Origin: Hybos culiciformis
Taxonomy: Eukaryota > Arthropoda > Insecta > Diptera > Hybotidae
Assembly (NCBI GenBank): GCA_964007475.1
Contig: OZ023275.1
Location: 13,867,829 to 13,931,828 of the forward strand
Direction: 5' to 3'
Length of the DNA stretch: 64,000 bases
The position numbers were made by a program, and so were the translations under genes. Of the stretch, positions 1 through 12,251 are shown in pieces; position 1 is the stretch's first letter; every line of letters starts with the position of its first letter. The notes beneath the pieces were generated by a model. It was given only the letters and a program-made list of their open reading frames with translations, was not told the DNA's origin and did no database searches.

Positions 1-789
1 CGAATTTAATTGCTTTTGTTCTTCAAACTATATAATAATATAGCCATACGTATATAATCATATCTTTCACTAAAGCAAAAAATAACTACAATTTCTATTT
101 CAAGAACTTAAAAACTTGTATTTTTTTTATAAACTAGTATTAATTTATTGCAATTCCTATTTCTTTAATTTCAGGCTCATAGTAATATTACTGTACTTTG
201 ATTTTAAATTATTTATAAAAACATATTTTATAATTGGGAAACATTAATTTAAGTCATTTGTAACATAATATAACTGAAACATAATTATTTTCCATAATGT
301 AAATGGAAAAGAAAATCAATTTTCTGTGCCAGGTACATAAAGCGCCATTTCATATGAGAAATACATAATGGCTGATTGTATACATAAATATAAAGAAAAT
401 TATATTAAAATTATAATAGCGTTTTGATTTTTCGTCTGTACATAAAAATAATATTCCTTGAAATGTACACATTTATATATATATTATGTATGTATGTGTA
501 ATTATGTATCTAAAAAAAAAGTGTCATTATTTATAAAAATGTCCTCGTGGATTATTTTTTTTTTAAATAATTTTGGAACTTAAAAAAAAAAGATTATAGG
601 AATTCCCTAAAGTCATAATAATATACAATGATTCCAAAGTCAATATATCAATTGATAGAATATTTTGCATGCAATGGAGACATTTTTCATTACTACCTAC
701 TTTATCTGTATATATATACTTTCATTCCATGCATACAAACTATTTATTTTAACCGACCGATTAGGAATCAATGTAATTTTTAGAATTTC
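1..789. other. AT-rich non-coding DNA
   Basis: I see no convincing coding sequence, RNA gene or structured repeat here. The stretch is a mosaic of A and T runs with stops in every frame. It could be intergenic or part of an upstream intron of the forkhead gene whose 3' exons lie at 7934-9457. Confidence 0.6.
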
Positions 790-2225
790 TTAAAAAAAAA
801 CTACCACAAACTGAAAATTGTAAATTTTACGAAATTTAAATATTTGCAAAAGGATGAAAGCTTTTGAGGCAGATAGAATGTAAAACAGATTATAAAAAAA
901 TTGAATTTATATACCTACTACTAGTAATGGTAATATATTTATTTATGAATATTTAAAAAAAAACCTTAAAATATTTTTAAAAAATAAATATGGAAATTTA
1001 TAGTTATTTATTTTTACAAAACTAAGTTTATTTCCTTGGTCGGAAAAATCCTTTGTTTTTACTAACTATATAATCATAAAGTTAAATGTACATTAAGTAT
1101 ATATTTAAGATATTTTTTTAGATACCTTCAATACTATTTAGTCACCACATAAACCGTATTCAAATATAACATTTTTTAAGTTTCTATAATTGACATTATT
1201 TATCTACCAAATACACTAATTTTTATCGATGTCTATATAAACTTTTGTTACTTGCCATTTACACAGGATGTTTTCGAAGATTAAAATGAAGATTTTTTTT
1301 GAATGTATTTTCGTAAAAATCTCCGAAATAATTTACACTGTCCAGATTAAAATCTAGATTTTAGTTTGGATTAAAATCTTTTTCTTAATAAAATTATTTA
1401 AATTTAGATTTTAATTTTAAATTTATATATTAAAAATAAAATAAAGCAAAAAATTTTTTTTTTCGTTTTCATTTTTTCATTTATTTATTTTTTTATCTAT
1501 GAAATTTCTATTCAAAAAAAATTTTTTTTTGATTTCTTTTTTTTTTTGACAGAAAATAATTAACATTTTAAGCAAGATTTTTAGTCCAGACTAAAATCAA
1601 GATTTTTTCGTTTTATACAACTTTTACACCAAAGTCAAAAAAAATCTTCATTTTAATCCTCGAAAACATCCTGTGTAAATGGCAAGTAAAAGTATAAAAG
1701 GTATAAATTTATATATTTTATACGCGGATTATTTAGACTCTGAATGGATATTGAGAGTCTTTAACTCCACTTCCAAATTCGAAAGAGTAGAACCTCATCT
1801 TTTAGTCGACGTGAAAATGAACGAGATTGTGCATTTTTTGGCATTCAAAGAATTGAAATGTATTGGATTGGGTAGCATTAGTTATAAGCGGACGGACAGA
1901 CGGTCGTTTAAAGAAAAATATACAATTTTTTTTTATTTTTGATTGAAAACCGCAAAAAAAAAAATTACCAGAAACTGAAAATTGTAAAATTTCTTATAAT
2001 TTTACAAAATTTAAATATTTGTACAACCATGAGTGCTCATTTACTTTTAATTCGGATAGTAAGATAGATTGTATAAAAAATATATTTTATATTATAGTAA
2101 TGGTAATTTATATTTATTATTAAAAATTCAATTTAAATTAAAATAAATCTAAAATATTTTACAAAAATAATTATGGAAACTGATTATTAGTTATTTTCAC
2201 AAGTCTAAGTTTATTTCCTTCCTTA
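790..2225. repeat. Diverged direct repeat pair (790-1045 and 1955-2225)
   Basis: Two segments of about 260 bases in the same orientation are clearly related. Shared landmarks in the same order are AACTGAAAATTGTAAA, AAATTTAAATATTTG, AGTAATGGTAAT, a TATGGAAA stretch and AAGTTTATTTCCTT. They flank about 900 bases that contain the long inverted repeat at 1241-1692. They may be an old tandem duplication split by an insertion, or the long terminal repeats of a very small decayed retroelement. No TG...CA ends, primer site or polypurine tract could be identified, so I prefer duplication. Confidence 0.6.
1241..1692. mobile_element. Palindromic foldback/MITE-like element
   Basis: A left arm at about 1241-1299 and a right arm at about 1637-1692 are near-perfect reverse complements over about 55 bases. 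They share ACTTGCCATTTACACAGG, then GATGTTTTCGA and ATTAAAATGAAGATTT. A second, weaker inverted pair lies just inside (TCCAGATTAAAATCTAGATT against AGTCCAGACTAAAATCAAGA), so most of the roughly 450 bases could fold back. There is no transposase. Termini are uncertain because complementarity continues past CACAGG; if the ends are CACAGG/CCTGTG, the flanking dinucleotide is TA on both sides, as with Tc1/mariner-type insertions. Confidence 0.7.
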
Positions 2226-3590
2226 TACAAATAGAGATCAATTGCAAAAAATATGTATTAAACTTCTTATAACATTTTATCAGTTTTTTATTAGAGGTGT
2301 TGAAAATTTTAGAACTCTTATGTTTGAAACAAACATTATGATTGCAATTGCAGTCTTTTATTTTGAAAAGTAAAAAAAAGGAAGTAAAAAATAATAATAT
2401 TTTTAGACCGCATAATATTTTTTAATAAAATTATGTACAAAATAAAGTATTGTTTGCAAGGTTATTTTTTGTAGTGTTAAAACATATTTCCTTCAATTTA
2501 ACATGCAAATGCGTATATAAACACTATAGCTTTTTTTAGTTATGTTTTCTAAATAAATCCAATATTCATATTTTTCCATCCTTGGCAGACTATCGTTTTT
2601 ATTTCTTATTTTGATTCCTTCTGTTTTATGCAGAAAACTTTTCTTTTTTCAAATTTCTTAAAAAATAAAAGTTCAAAATTTAATTATTTCCCTTGTCCAT
2701 AGTAATACTTTTATGTAAATGCTTTAATCATTCAATTTATCTTTCTTAGCTTATTCGTGTGAATGTAAATATTATTAAACTTATTATATTATCGTTATAC
2801 TAAACTTTTTTACTTAAAAATTTCTTAAATTTATATAAACTTTAATTCTTAAAAAAATATGATAAAAAAGATTCTAAGTCTAAGTTCTTGCAAAATGTGT
2901 ATTATTGAACAGTAGGTATTCACTTCATATTAATCTATATCAATTTTTTTTTAAATTGGTTAACAATCAACTAAATTCTCACAGAATGTCATCGAATCCC
3001 TTTAATTCAAAAAAAAAAAATATTGATTCAGTCAACCGTATAAAAGGTGCATTTAAAACATCACGTGGCAAGCAAATATTGTTCAATGGTTTTACTGGGC
3101 TTTACGATAATCAGTGAAATAGTAAATAAGCAATTTGTAGAGCAATTTACAAAAAATATTAAATATACTTTGAAGGGTGAATTTTGAACCCCCAAAATAT
3201 ATTTGCATTCGGGTTAACAATTAAAACAATTCAAGTTAAATAAACAGGTATATATTTTTTATGGAAAAAAAAAAACAAACCCCTTCATAGAAAAGGGAGA
3301 AATATTTTTTAAAAGTAAATTAGCTAATAGAAATCATAGAACACCTTGCACGCTATATTCTGAAATACCAATTATTTTATTTTTGTTTTTTTTAGTAAAA
3401 ATAATTTTATAATTTTATCTTTTGGAAAGTGCGGTCATCAATCAGATGAATAAAATGGAACTTAAATAACACCATAATAGTATTTTGCATCCAAAAATTT
3501 AACAACATATAGGTATAGGAACATAAAACAAAATATTTTTTTTTCGCTCGTTTTCCATCAATAATGAAAAAACTGACTATATGTTTTCAC
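2226..3590. other. AT-rich non-coding DNA
   Basis: No recognisable gene. An open frame ending at 3117 contains a stretch beginning HRMSSNPFNSKKKN that is less A/T-homopolymeric than its surroundings, but it has no recognised domain and no clear splice context, so I do not call it a gene. Confidence 0.5.
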
Positions 3591-3591
3591 T

Positions 3592-3638
3592 TTCTGTCTG
3601 TCCGTCTGTTCGTATGTCCGTCTGTTCGTCTGTTTGTC
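3592..3638. repeat. Degenerate (TGTC/CGTC)n microsatellite
   Basis: A run of tetranucleotide-like units (TCTGTCTGTCCGTCTG, TTCGTATGTCCGTCTG, TTCGTCTGTTTGTCG) makes a short island richer in C and G. A related GCGGACGGACAGACGG string, in the opposite sense, occurs at about 1890. Such strings often mark the ends of dispersed insect transposon relics; here only the repeat itself is directly supported. Confidence 0.6.
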
Positions 3639-3684
3639 GCGCACTTAAATGTTTAATAAAATATGCTCAATGTCGTTCACTTTC

Positions 3685-3744
3685 AGCATTGATTAAGAAT
3701 ACACAAAGATGGTTAGCTTCGTATGTGTATTCTTAATCAATGCT
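3685..3744. repeat. Perfect 21-bp inverted repeat (hairpin)
   Basis: Bases 3685-3705 and 3724-3744 are exact reverse complements (21 of 21) around an 18-base loop. Each arm is flanked by TTTCAGC-like sequence. A related string, GCATTGATCAAGAATACATA, recurs singly at about 10921, so the arm looks like a dispersed repeat end rather than a chance palindrome. It could be the remains of a foldback transposon or a small hairpin RNA gene; nothing here decides. Confidence 0.75.
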
Positions 3745-6700
3745 TTCAGCCAAGCTCAAATGCGAGATTGTTCGATTTCAGATAACGGAGTTATAAGCTC
3801 CCAACATGCTAAGGGTCACAATTATTTATACAAAATTTATATTATTTTGGAATGGATTCTGATGAAAATTAGTATGTGGGAAGATGTATATCGGTAAAAG
3901 AAAATTTAGAAAATGGAAAGACCGAAATTGGGGGTTAATAAAGGATTCCTCTGAAAATTGGAATATGAATTGATGTCAATTAAAGAACATAAAAAAAAGT
4001 TTAGTCCCGATTATGACTAGGATTCGACTGGGGGGGCTGAAACGAATTTCGATGATAGACAGAGAATGAATTTAGAAAAATTAAAAGAAAAATATTTCAG
4101 AAATATTTTGAATATAAATGTTGAAAGCAAGCTTTATACTTCAATTATGAGGTACTGTTCTATATTTTTTTTCTTAGGCAATAATTAATTTAATATCGAG
4201 AATAATTATTTTTTAATTTAAATCTTGCACCAAAATTCGGTTACGTAAAGCCAAATTAAAAAAAAAAATTATGTGTGATTAAGAATTCAACCTGTGTTGA
4301 TGTAAATATTTTAATGATGTTAAAAAAAAATTCTTAAGTTCTTGTAGTCATTGTTGCACATCAAAGCTAAATATCAATCATATTAAAGCAATAAAAAATC
4401 TGAATGGGATATTTAATTAGACCTTGATGATGTAGCTCTTTTGAAATTTTTTTTAGATAACAAAGTAAATAAATAAAATAAAATTATTTTGTTGAAAAAC
4501 TGAATTTATTTATTCCCAAACATTTTATTTTATTATTTATAAAGTCGTTTCGACATGATTTCGAAATGAACCATTTGATAATTTTACAAGTTATTTTGCA
4601 AATAAAGTTGATCGACTCACATTTTTGCTTGATTTCAACCCGAAACAGAAAAGATTAGCTTCGGTCGTCTTTCTCTGGAATAGTAAGAAATAAAAAATAA
4701 TAATTTATCAAAATTTTTATTGAAATTCTGGGTTTAAGATCATTTTCTTTTTCCGGTCAATTGTTCCAGTATTATTATTAAGTGGCACTGATAATTGGCC
4801 CCACATTTTAAGTTCCCTATGTAAGAAAATTTTTCTTCAAATGTTAAACAATTTTAACTTAATACAAATGTAATATTACTTTCAGAGATACTATCTGTTA
4901 AAAAAATGTTCGCCATATTATTTAATTCTACAATATAAATATTTAAACGATTATGAATTTAATAATTTTCATGACAATTTGACAATATTAGTTTAGTTAT
5001 TATTATTCATTGTCGTTTTATGTTAATTTCTTACATATTTATTATTCTATATTCTTTTAGAACTATGTACGTGATTTTAATACTGTCTATGTTAATTTAA
5101 TGACCCTTCCAATCCAAAATTAAAAAAAAAATAAAAATAAAAATAAAAAACTTTAATGCATAGCTATAAATATAAAATTATTTTATTTTTTACTATTGGC
5201 TGATGGTTCCTTAAATATATCTCCACCTTAATTCTGAACGAAAAACACTATACAAATTTTTTGGGTGATATTAAATTTTCTCATAATTTATAAAGTACAA
5301 ATAGCTTGCGTGTTCTTAATTATATGCATAAAACTTCCATTTACTCTGCAACTACAGATAGTTACATTTGTATATAAATATAGTTATGTACATAAATATA
5401 AATACAATATATTAAATTCATCATAAAGGTTCCTGAAAACTGTCATTTTATATTTCTTGAAGATACAATAATATTCTAAATTTACTGACTAATATTACAT
5501 TAAATTAAGTTTTTTCTATATAGTAAAATGAAATCTGTTAATGGGAATATCAATTGCAATCGTTTTATAATTTTCTTCTTATATTAAACTAGATGCTAGT
5601 ATTATTGAAATTTACATATATGCGACAATTTGAAAGGCCCAGACCATCAATAAATCAAAGGATAAAGGATTAAGTAATTGGAAAATTCAGTTTTAACTTC
5701 ATCCTTCAAATTTATCTTTAAAAAAAAACTTAATTGGTAAACCGAAAATTAGTAAAATATGTAAATTTTTACCGACATTAAATAAATAATGTATTAAAGT
5801 AAAGGATCCCTGTATAATAGTTATATATACAACTTTTATATACACTTGAAATAACGTAGTTTTGTATATAATTGAAACTTTCATCACTTTTCATAGAACA
5901 AGATTATATTGAAAAACTTTACCAAAATCCTTTTAAAAGATTTTTCATTATAATTTTCCTAACTGCTTTATACTATGTAACATTTGTATATGGATGTACA
6001 TAAATAAGTATATGATAGAAATCAATTTGATAGGCTAATGTCAATCGTGTTTCATGCCACTCCAAATTTTATTATAGGACAGACATTTTTTACAAAAAAA
6101 AAATTAAATAATAATGTGGTTCCAAATCAATATAAAGAAAAAGTAATTTGATTTTTCGCTTTTGGTGTTCCAGCGCATTTTTGAAGACTTAGCCAGTAGT
6201 GGAAGAATAAATTCAAAATTTTCGTTAATATATGAAACATAAATAATATAATAAATTTTATTTAATGAACAAATTCAAATACCAAATTAATAAAAGTCCT
6301 TGGAACCAATCCAATAGAATATCTTCATAATTTATTTAAGAAACAGTATGAAACAAACGCCAGACTTATTTACTTTAATGTTTAGACTTTTAAAGTTTGT
6401 ACTTAACAACATTTTTTACTTTCAATTAAAATTATGTTGCATACTTAATCGAAACTCAGCTTTAACATAAAGAAAATCAAATTCCAAAAAGAAATTCGTA
6501 CGGAATTTCAAACCGATACATTTAGGACGATTTTCTGTATCTTTTAAGTTTAAAGACATTGGCTCTTAACAAGGAACTCGCCTTCGTTCCGAACGACTTT
6601 TAAAAATACCTTTACGTATATGCTAATTTTAACAGAGTAAACTTGACAAAAACGACATTGAAAAGTTGAGATTTCACATACCGATACTAATCTACATATA

Positions 6701-7933
6701 CATAGTTGTCATATTAAATTAAAAAATGTTTCTGAATAATTTAAATATTTTTGAGTTAAAATGCCAAAAACTTTAACATATTACATAAAAAATCTGTTTG
6801 TTTATTAAGTTACTTGTAAAAAAAAATACTTGAATGATGTGTAGGAAAAGAATTATATACTATTTTTTTTTTGTTGTTTAAAGTGAGGGTTGATTTTATG
6901 TCCATCCCTTGAAAAAGAAAAAAAAAAAGAATATTTTGAATGGCTATTCGTGCCAGTTAAAATGGTGGTACCATAAATTATACGGTTCATAAATTTTGTA
7001 TTTCACGAACCAGAAAGCTTTAAAAAAAATCAAACTATAAACTTAATTTTTCCACTAAAAGTTTCTTACATTGCAACGTATGACTGACTGATTGCTTATA
7101 ATGTACACAGGTACATATATGTATAATACTTAATATTTATTGCATGTAACAGTAGAGATTTTTTAGTTTTTATGTCAAATAATTTTTTTAAATCATGAAT
7201 ATGTACTACAGCGCATATATATTTTTTTTGTATTACATTAACATATGAATTGTATATTTTCTTCAATATTATATAAATATATAATAATTTTACTTTTATT
7301 AAAAGCAAAAATAATAATTAACAAAAGAATTTTTAAAATTTTAAATTATAAATGAACCGAGCCGGATAGGTAATTGGTACTTTTACTGATTACAGTTTCA
7401 TTATCTTAGGTAAATAAATATCTTGTCATTATACATAAAAAGTAATATAAATTCGCCAAAAATCCGTGTGATATGCAGAAAATCATTTCGTCTCCTCAGT
7501 ATAGTAATAGTGTCTGATAGTTGTACGCTGTTATTCGATTATAGCACCATTGGATCCCATAGTCCACTTTATAAGTACAACTTCTATCCATTCTTAAAAA
7601 TTAGATCCTACTTAGCATGCTTTTATGTGATAAATATGAAAATATTGCATTTCAATTTTATATAAAATATCATAGAAATTTTTATTTTTTCAAAAACTGT
7701 AAAATGAGTTTTATTTAAAACTATACTTTTTTATAGTTTCGTTTTACTCACATTTGTTGTGTTTGAACATTACGGTGAGAAATAACGACTTTTGGGCGTT
7801 TATATCTCGGGCATTATTTCAAGTCACCACACAATTTACCTGTACGACCGAAAAAACGTCTGAAAGTTTTAGGTTTTGTTTTACTTGATCAACTTTACGT
7901 AACGCGTAATTTGATTTTTTTTTATAATTTCAG
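3745..7933. other. Long non-coding AT-rich stretch upstream of forkhead exons
   Basis: About 4.2 kb without recognisable exons. The DNA-binding domain begun at 7934 lacks its N-terminal half, so this stretch is likely intron at least in part. I looked for an exon encoding the usual forkhead opening (KPPY/F...) on the plus strand and did not find one. Confidence 0.5.
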
Positions 7934-9457
7934 TGATAGATTTCCATTTTACAAATCAAATGACGATAGATGGAAAAATTCAGTTCGACATAATTTATCA
8001 ATAAATCCACATTTTCGAAAAGGAGTTAAAGCTCCACAAGGTGCAGGTCACCTGTGGACTATCTCATCAAGAGATTCTGAAGAAAATGCATTAGCATGGG
8101 AACATGTGAGTTATTATTCTATAAATTATGAATATGGTCAATGATATGTAGGTATCATTTAATAAACTAGACATGAAACTAAAACTACCATTTGGAGAGA
8201 TACTAAAAATTACTTTCTTGTGAACTTATATAAATAATAATTAAACAGACGACTATTTTATGTATCTATTTGTAAAAAAAACCATTAAATTTTTCCGTTT
8301 TCGATTTAAATATGTGTACCATTCTGAAGCCTGAGTTTAAAGAAGTTTTTATGTTTTAAAAAATGTTTTACATTAAATTAATGTGATTCTGTTAATGGTC
8401 TATTAATATTTTATATATCCTTCTAAAAGATCTTAGTTATTTGTAGACGCACATCAACAAATTCTTCTAGCTATCTTTAAAAATGTAGTAGTTAGAAGAG
8501 GGCAGTTCTAAAATTAGTTTAAAGGAACCTTACTGAAAATATTAACTCCATATCTTTCCTTAACTTTAAGAATTTACCTACTACCAACGTATTAATAAAA
8601 GTAACCAAAAATTATAGTAATTTTTTTTTTTAATTTTAGAAAAAACAACGATTAGAATTATTTTTTAAAATGGAAGAAATACATAATCTGAAATATAAAC
8701 AGCAAGCTGAAAACAACCAAACTAATTATGATGAAGCTGAAATAGCTGCTGCGAATATTTCACAACAAATGCTAAATGAATCAAGTGCAATAGCACAAGA
8801 AACTAATATGTGCCACCAAAATTTAGAGAACAATGATGAAGAAAATGATAATCAAATATCAAATGCCACAATTAATGAAGATGATCTAAAACGAACAGCT
8901 GGAGAGATATTAAATGGTGTGAGGCGAACAGTTGAAGTGCAACAAATTACTAATACAATATCAACATATCATGATGAATTATTAGAAAATGGTAAGGCAG
9001 AAAATATTGAAGATATTATATTATTAGATACATAATTATTAGATATTAAATTATTATTTTAGTCCACATTTAAAATTATTTTTAATTTTGATTGATTAAG
9101 CTAAATACAGTTGTTTTAAATTGTTAGTTTAATTAAAATATTATTTCAATTAAAATTAATCAATAAGGTATTTTGCATTTTCTGTACATACAACATAATA
9201 TACAACAATAATGAATTTATTTTTGTTGTTTAATTTAAGGTGATAATTTCAATTTTATAATTTCAGAAGATTACCTGAATCCTATTACAAAAGAACAAAG
9301 CCTACATGAAAGTGGTTTAAGAGAATTTTACATAACAGAAATAGATCCAATTGAATTGGGAGTAAATATGAGTAATGTGGAAGAAGAAGTTTTATTTAGC
9401 GATGAATTAAATTTGAATTATTTTGGTATCACATCTGGTGCTGATATTGTGGCTTGA
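7934..9457 (+). CDS. Forkhead-box transcription factor, C-terminal three exons (partial)
   Basis: Sequence-specific DNA-binding regulator. Exons are 7934-8105, 8640-8991 and 9267-9457, with consensus acceptors and donors and continuous phase; the stop is TGA at 9455-9457. The first exon gives the second half of a winged-helix domain: [20 protein letters not shown] is the end of helix 2 plus recognition helix 3, followed by a wing ending GAGHLWTIS. About 170 residues follow, rich in Asn, Glu and Gln, and the protein ends [24 protein letters not shown] (Lys after Trp rather than Gln) resembles FoxN-type domains, and the [18 protein letters not shown] wing resembles insect fd3F/CG32006-like proteins, but the subfamily is not certain. 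The start and N-terminal half of the domain lie upstream and were not located. Confidence 0.88.
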
Positions 9458-12251
9458 CAAAAATGAACTTCTGTACAAAGAAAAATGCAATAAATTATTC
9501 AATTAAGCTAATCAATGAAAATATTTTATTTAAAATTATAATATTAAAAATATGAATTTCATTGCAGTCCTAAAAATGCAGATTAAGATTTTTATATAAA
9601 ATTTCAATATAAATTTAAAAATATATTTCTTTAAGCATGTTGTTTATAATACATATGAAGAATACTAAAAAGTTTATTATAATTGAGAACTTAATATATT
9701 TATTCATATTGAGAACTGAAGTGGAACTCAGAATTTAAAAATACATATAACTAAAAATATTTATGTTATATGTAAATGTTATGTTTACAAGCTTTATTCT
9801 CCAGGTTCATTAGAAAGAGATAAGACAGCAGCGAAAAATAGTTTTCTCTCCTCAAGGACTTAACTAAAAAGTATTGAAATTGATGGTAAATAAATAAACA
9901 TGTCATGCAATTTAAATTCTTATTGCTATTTATTACATAAAAACTTTATTCCGATATGAGTTTCATTTAAGATTCATTTCCTAAAATATCCATGATAAAA
10001 TAATATCCAATTTGTTTAAAATCAAAGTACTTTATATAATTTGTAACAAGAACACATGTAATTAAGCGCGTGGCTTAGGCGTTTGCCGAAGTCCTTGATT
10101 ATATTCTTCAGGTCAAAGATTATTAAAATATTATTAGCCACTTCGGAGGACGTAGCGAAAATACTCACATACATATAGAATACAAACATTTTGTATTTTA
10201 TAATTCTAGATATTTTCTTTTCATAAAAATACTAATCTTAATCTTGTAATAAATCAATTTTTAAATGTATAACTAACATAATGTAAATATAATTTAATGA
10301 ATTATTTATGGTTTAATTTGATTCCTATAAAATTTGAAAAACTTTAATAATTATAAATCTATATTTGTATGTAATTGTGTGAAAATTAAATAATAATATA
10401 TATTTTCTTTATATATAATCATATAACTTATATTTATATCATAATTAATATTTTTACATTTAAATTAATAAAAATATCTTAGAAATAATTTTTGTAGGTT
10501 TTTTTTCTATTTATAATTATGTACATTAAAATCAAGGGTCATTATTAGCTATAAACTCGTTCTGATATATATTTATTTTAATTTTAAGTCGTTAAAAAAT
10601 ATCATTCAATTTAATATTCAAAACTGTTATATGCCTACATTAACTATTTACCTTCGATACTCTATTTGGCTTCTAAATTCCTTACTATTAGTTACTAACA
10701 CCACATAATATATATATTTATTTTTTTTACTCTGCTTCGATATTTTTTTTATGTTAGATATTTCACTGATCTTAATCTAATATAAATAAATAATATAAGT
10801 TAATACAAAATAAAACCACTTAGTTTAAAAATATCTTTTAAACTCAAATCGATTTGTATTTTGTAAATTCTTAAATGTTAGTTCCATTTAGAAGTTTTAG
10901 ATCTACCTGGTAACTAGTAGCATTGATCAAGAATACATATAGTAGTTAACTAGTCCAACATTTTCATTTTTTTCGAATTTTTTTTTAGCCATTTTCAGCC
11001 TACAGGCGGAGTCTTTGAATACAATCTGATATAGATAGATGGAAAAATATTTTTCATTGATATCCATAAAAACTTTTCAAATAAAAGGTATAAAAAAGTT
11101 TGAAAATTGCTTGATCAGTTCAAGGCTAATAACTTCAGAATGTGCAATCCTGAAACCTCACTTTTACATTTTCATTATCTAGATTCTTAACTTTTATGCC
11201 ATGAGTGTCTGTCTCACACTAAAATACTTATAACTACTAAACTTTACCAGGCTAATTTGCAATAGAAGTACAATTTAAATTCCAACTGACCAAGAACAGA
11301 ATATAACGATTGGTGGAACTCAAAAAAAAGTTTAAACATCCAAATTGGTTCAACGATTCGGAATGTGGGCTGACTATCACCATATATGCCCATTATATAA
11401 GAAAATGAATGGAGAAAACGAAAAAGGAAGGAAAAAGAGCCCAAACCCATTTCGAAGAAAATTAATACTTAATGTACACATATGAAATTTAAGAGTGGAT
11501 GCAAATTGATGGAACTTAAAGAATATTATATATTATTATCAAATGTATCTTTGTTCGCAATATTTACCGTTATTGTTGTGAATTGTGATATCGAGAAATC
11601 TTAAATAAATAAGAACAATTCGACAGTTTTCATTATTTCCATTTGGTCAGAGCTCTGAGAAAATAAATATATTAAAATTGAAATCTATAAAAAAAAACAA
11701 TTTTCACACGACTTATCAAGCTCCCTGTTCTAAGCACTATTTCAATGAAAACATTACCTCTAATCTAATGACGTATCTAAAACCAAAACAGACATTTTTC
11801 ATTGCGCGCCTCTTTATGAATAAATTATGTGTGGACTCTTAAAATTAAAATAGTCGTCACAGGTCCTTCGTACTTCATATTTCATATTTTCATATTTTAT
11901 AATTCTTTTCCCATGTATTTAGTTGTTGTAAATAAAATTTATAAATTTATTTATAAACGACTAATAAAAAAATTAAAGGATTTTTCCGCGCGATCTCTAC
12001 TTAAATTAAACTCTGTGATATTTTAAAAACAAAAAAAAATTGAAGGATTTATCAACTAAACTTTAAAACGCATCCGTCAAAATAAAAAACATAATAAAAA
12101 ATAAACAAAAAACGAACGCGGGAAACTCTTCTAACACTAACTAAGTTAAAAAAACTAATAGTAAAGAAACATTTCATTCAATTCAATTATATTTTTTTAA
12201 AGAAAATTTTTTTCAACAAAATTTAATTAAATAATTAAGGAAACTAGCAAA
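9458..12251. other. Intergenic region, forkhead gene to LIG1
   Basis: AT-rich, with no coding sequence recognised. It includes the degenerate tRNA-like SINE candidate near 10066. The last few hundred bases (about 11830-12251) must hold the LIG1 promoter and 5' UTR. Confidence 0.5.
10066..10122 (+). repeat. Possible tRNA-derived SINE fragment
   Basis: A small GC-richer island contains TGGCTTAGGCG, a good match to a pol III A box (10071-10081), and about 30 bases on GGTCAAAGATT (10111-10121), a poor match to a B box. The A box matches, to within two bases, that of the better SINE candidate at 63091-63145. No flanking duplication was identified. Confidence 0.3.

Noticed and set aside
1679..1942. 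87-codon frame beginning MASKSIKGIN
   Set aside because: Starts in the right arm of the foldback element and ends in low-complexity T; no recognised family.
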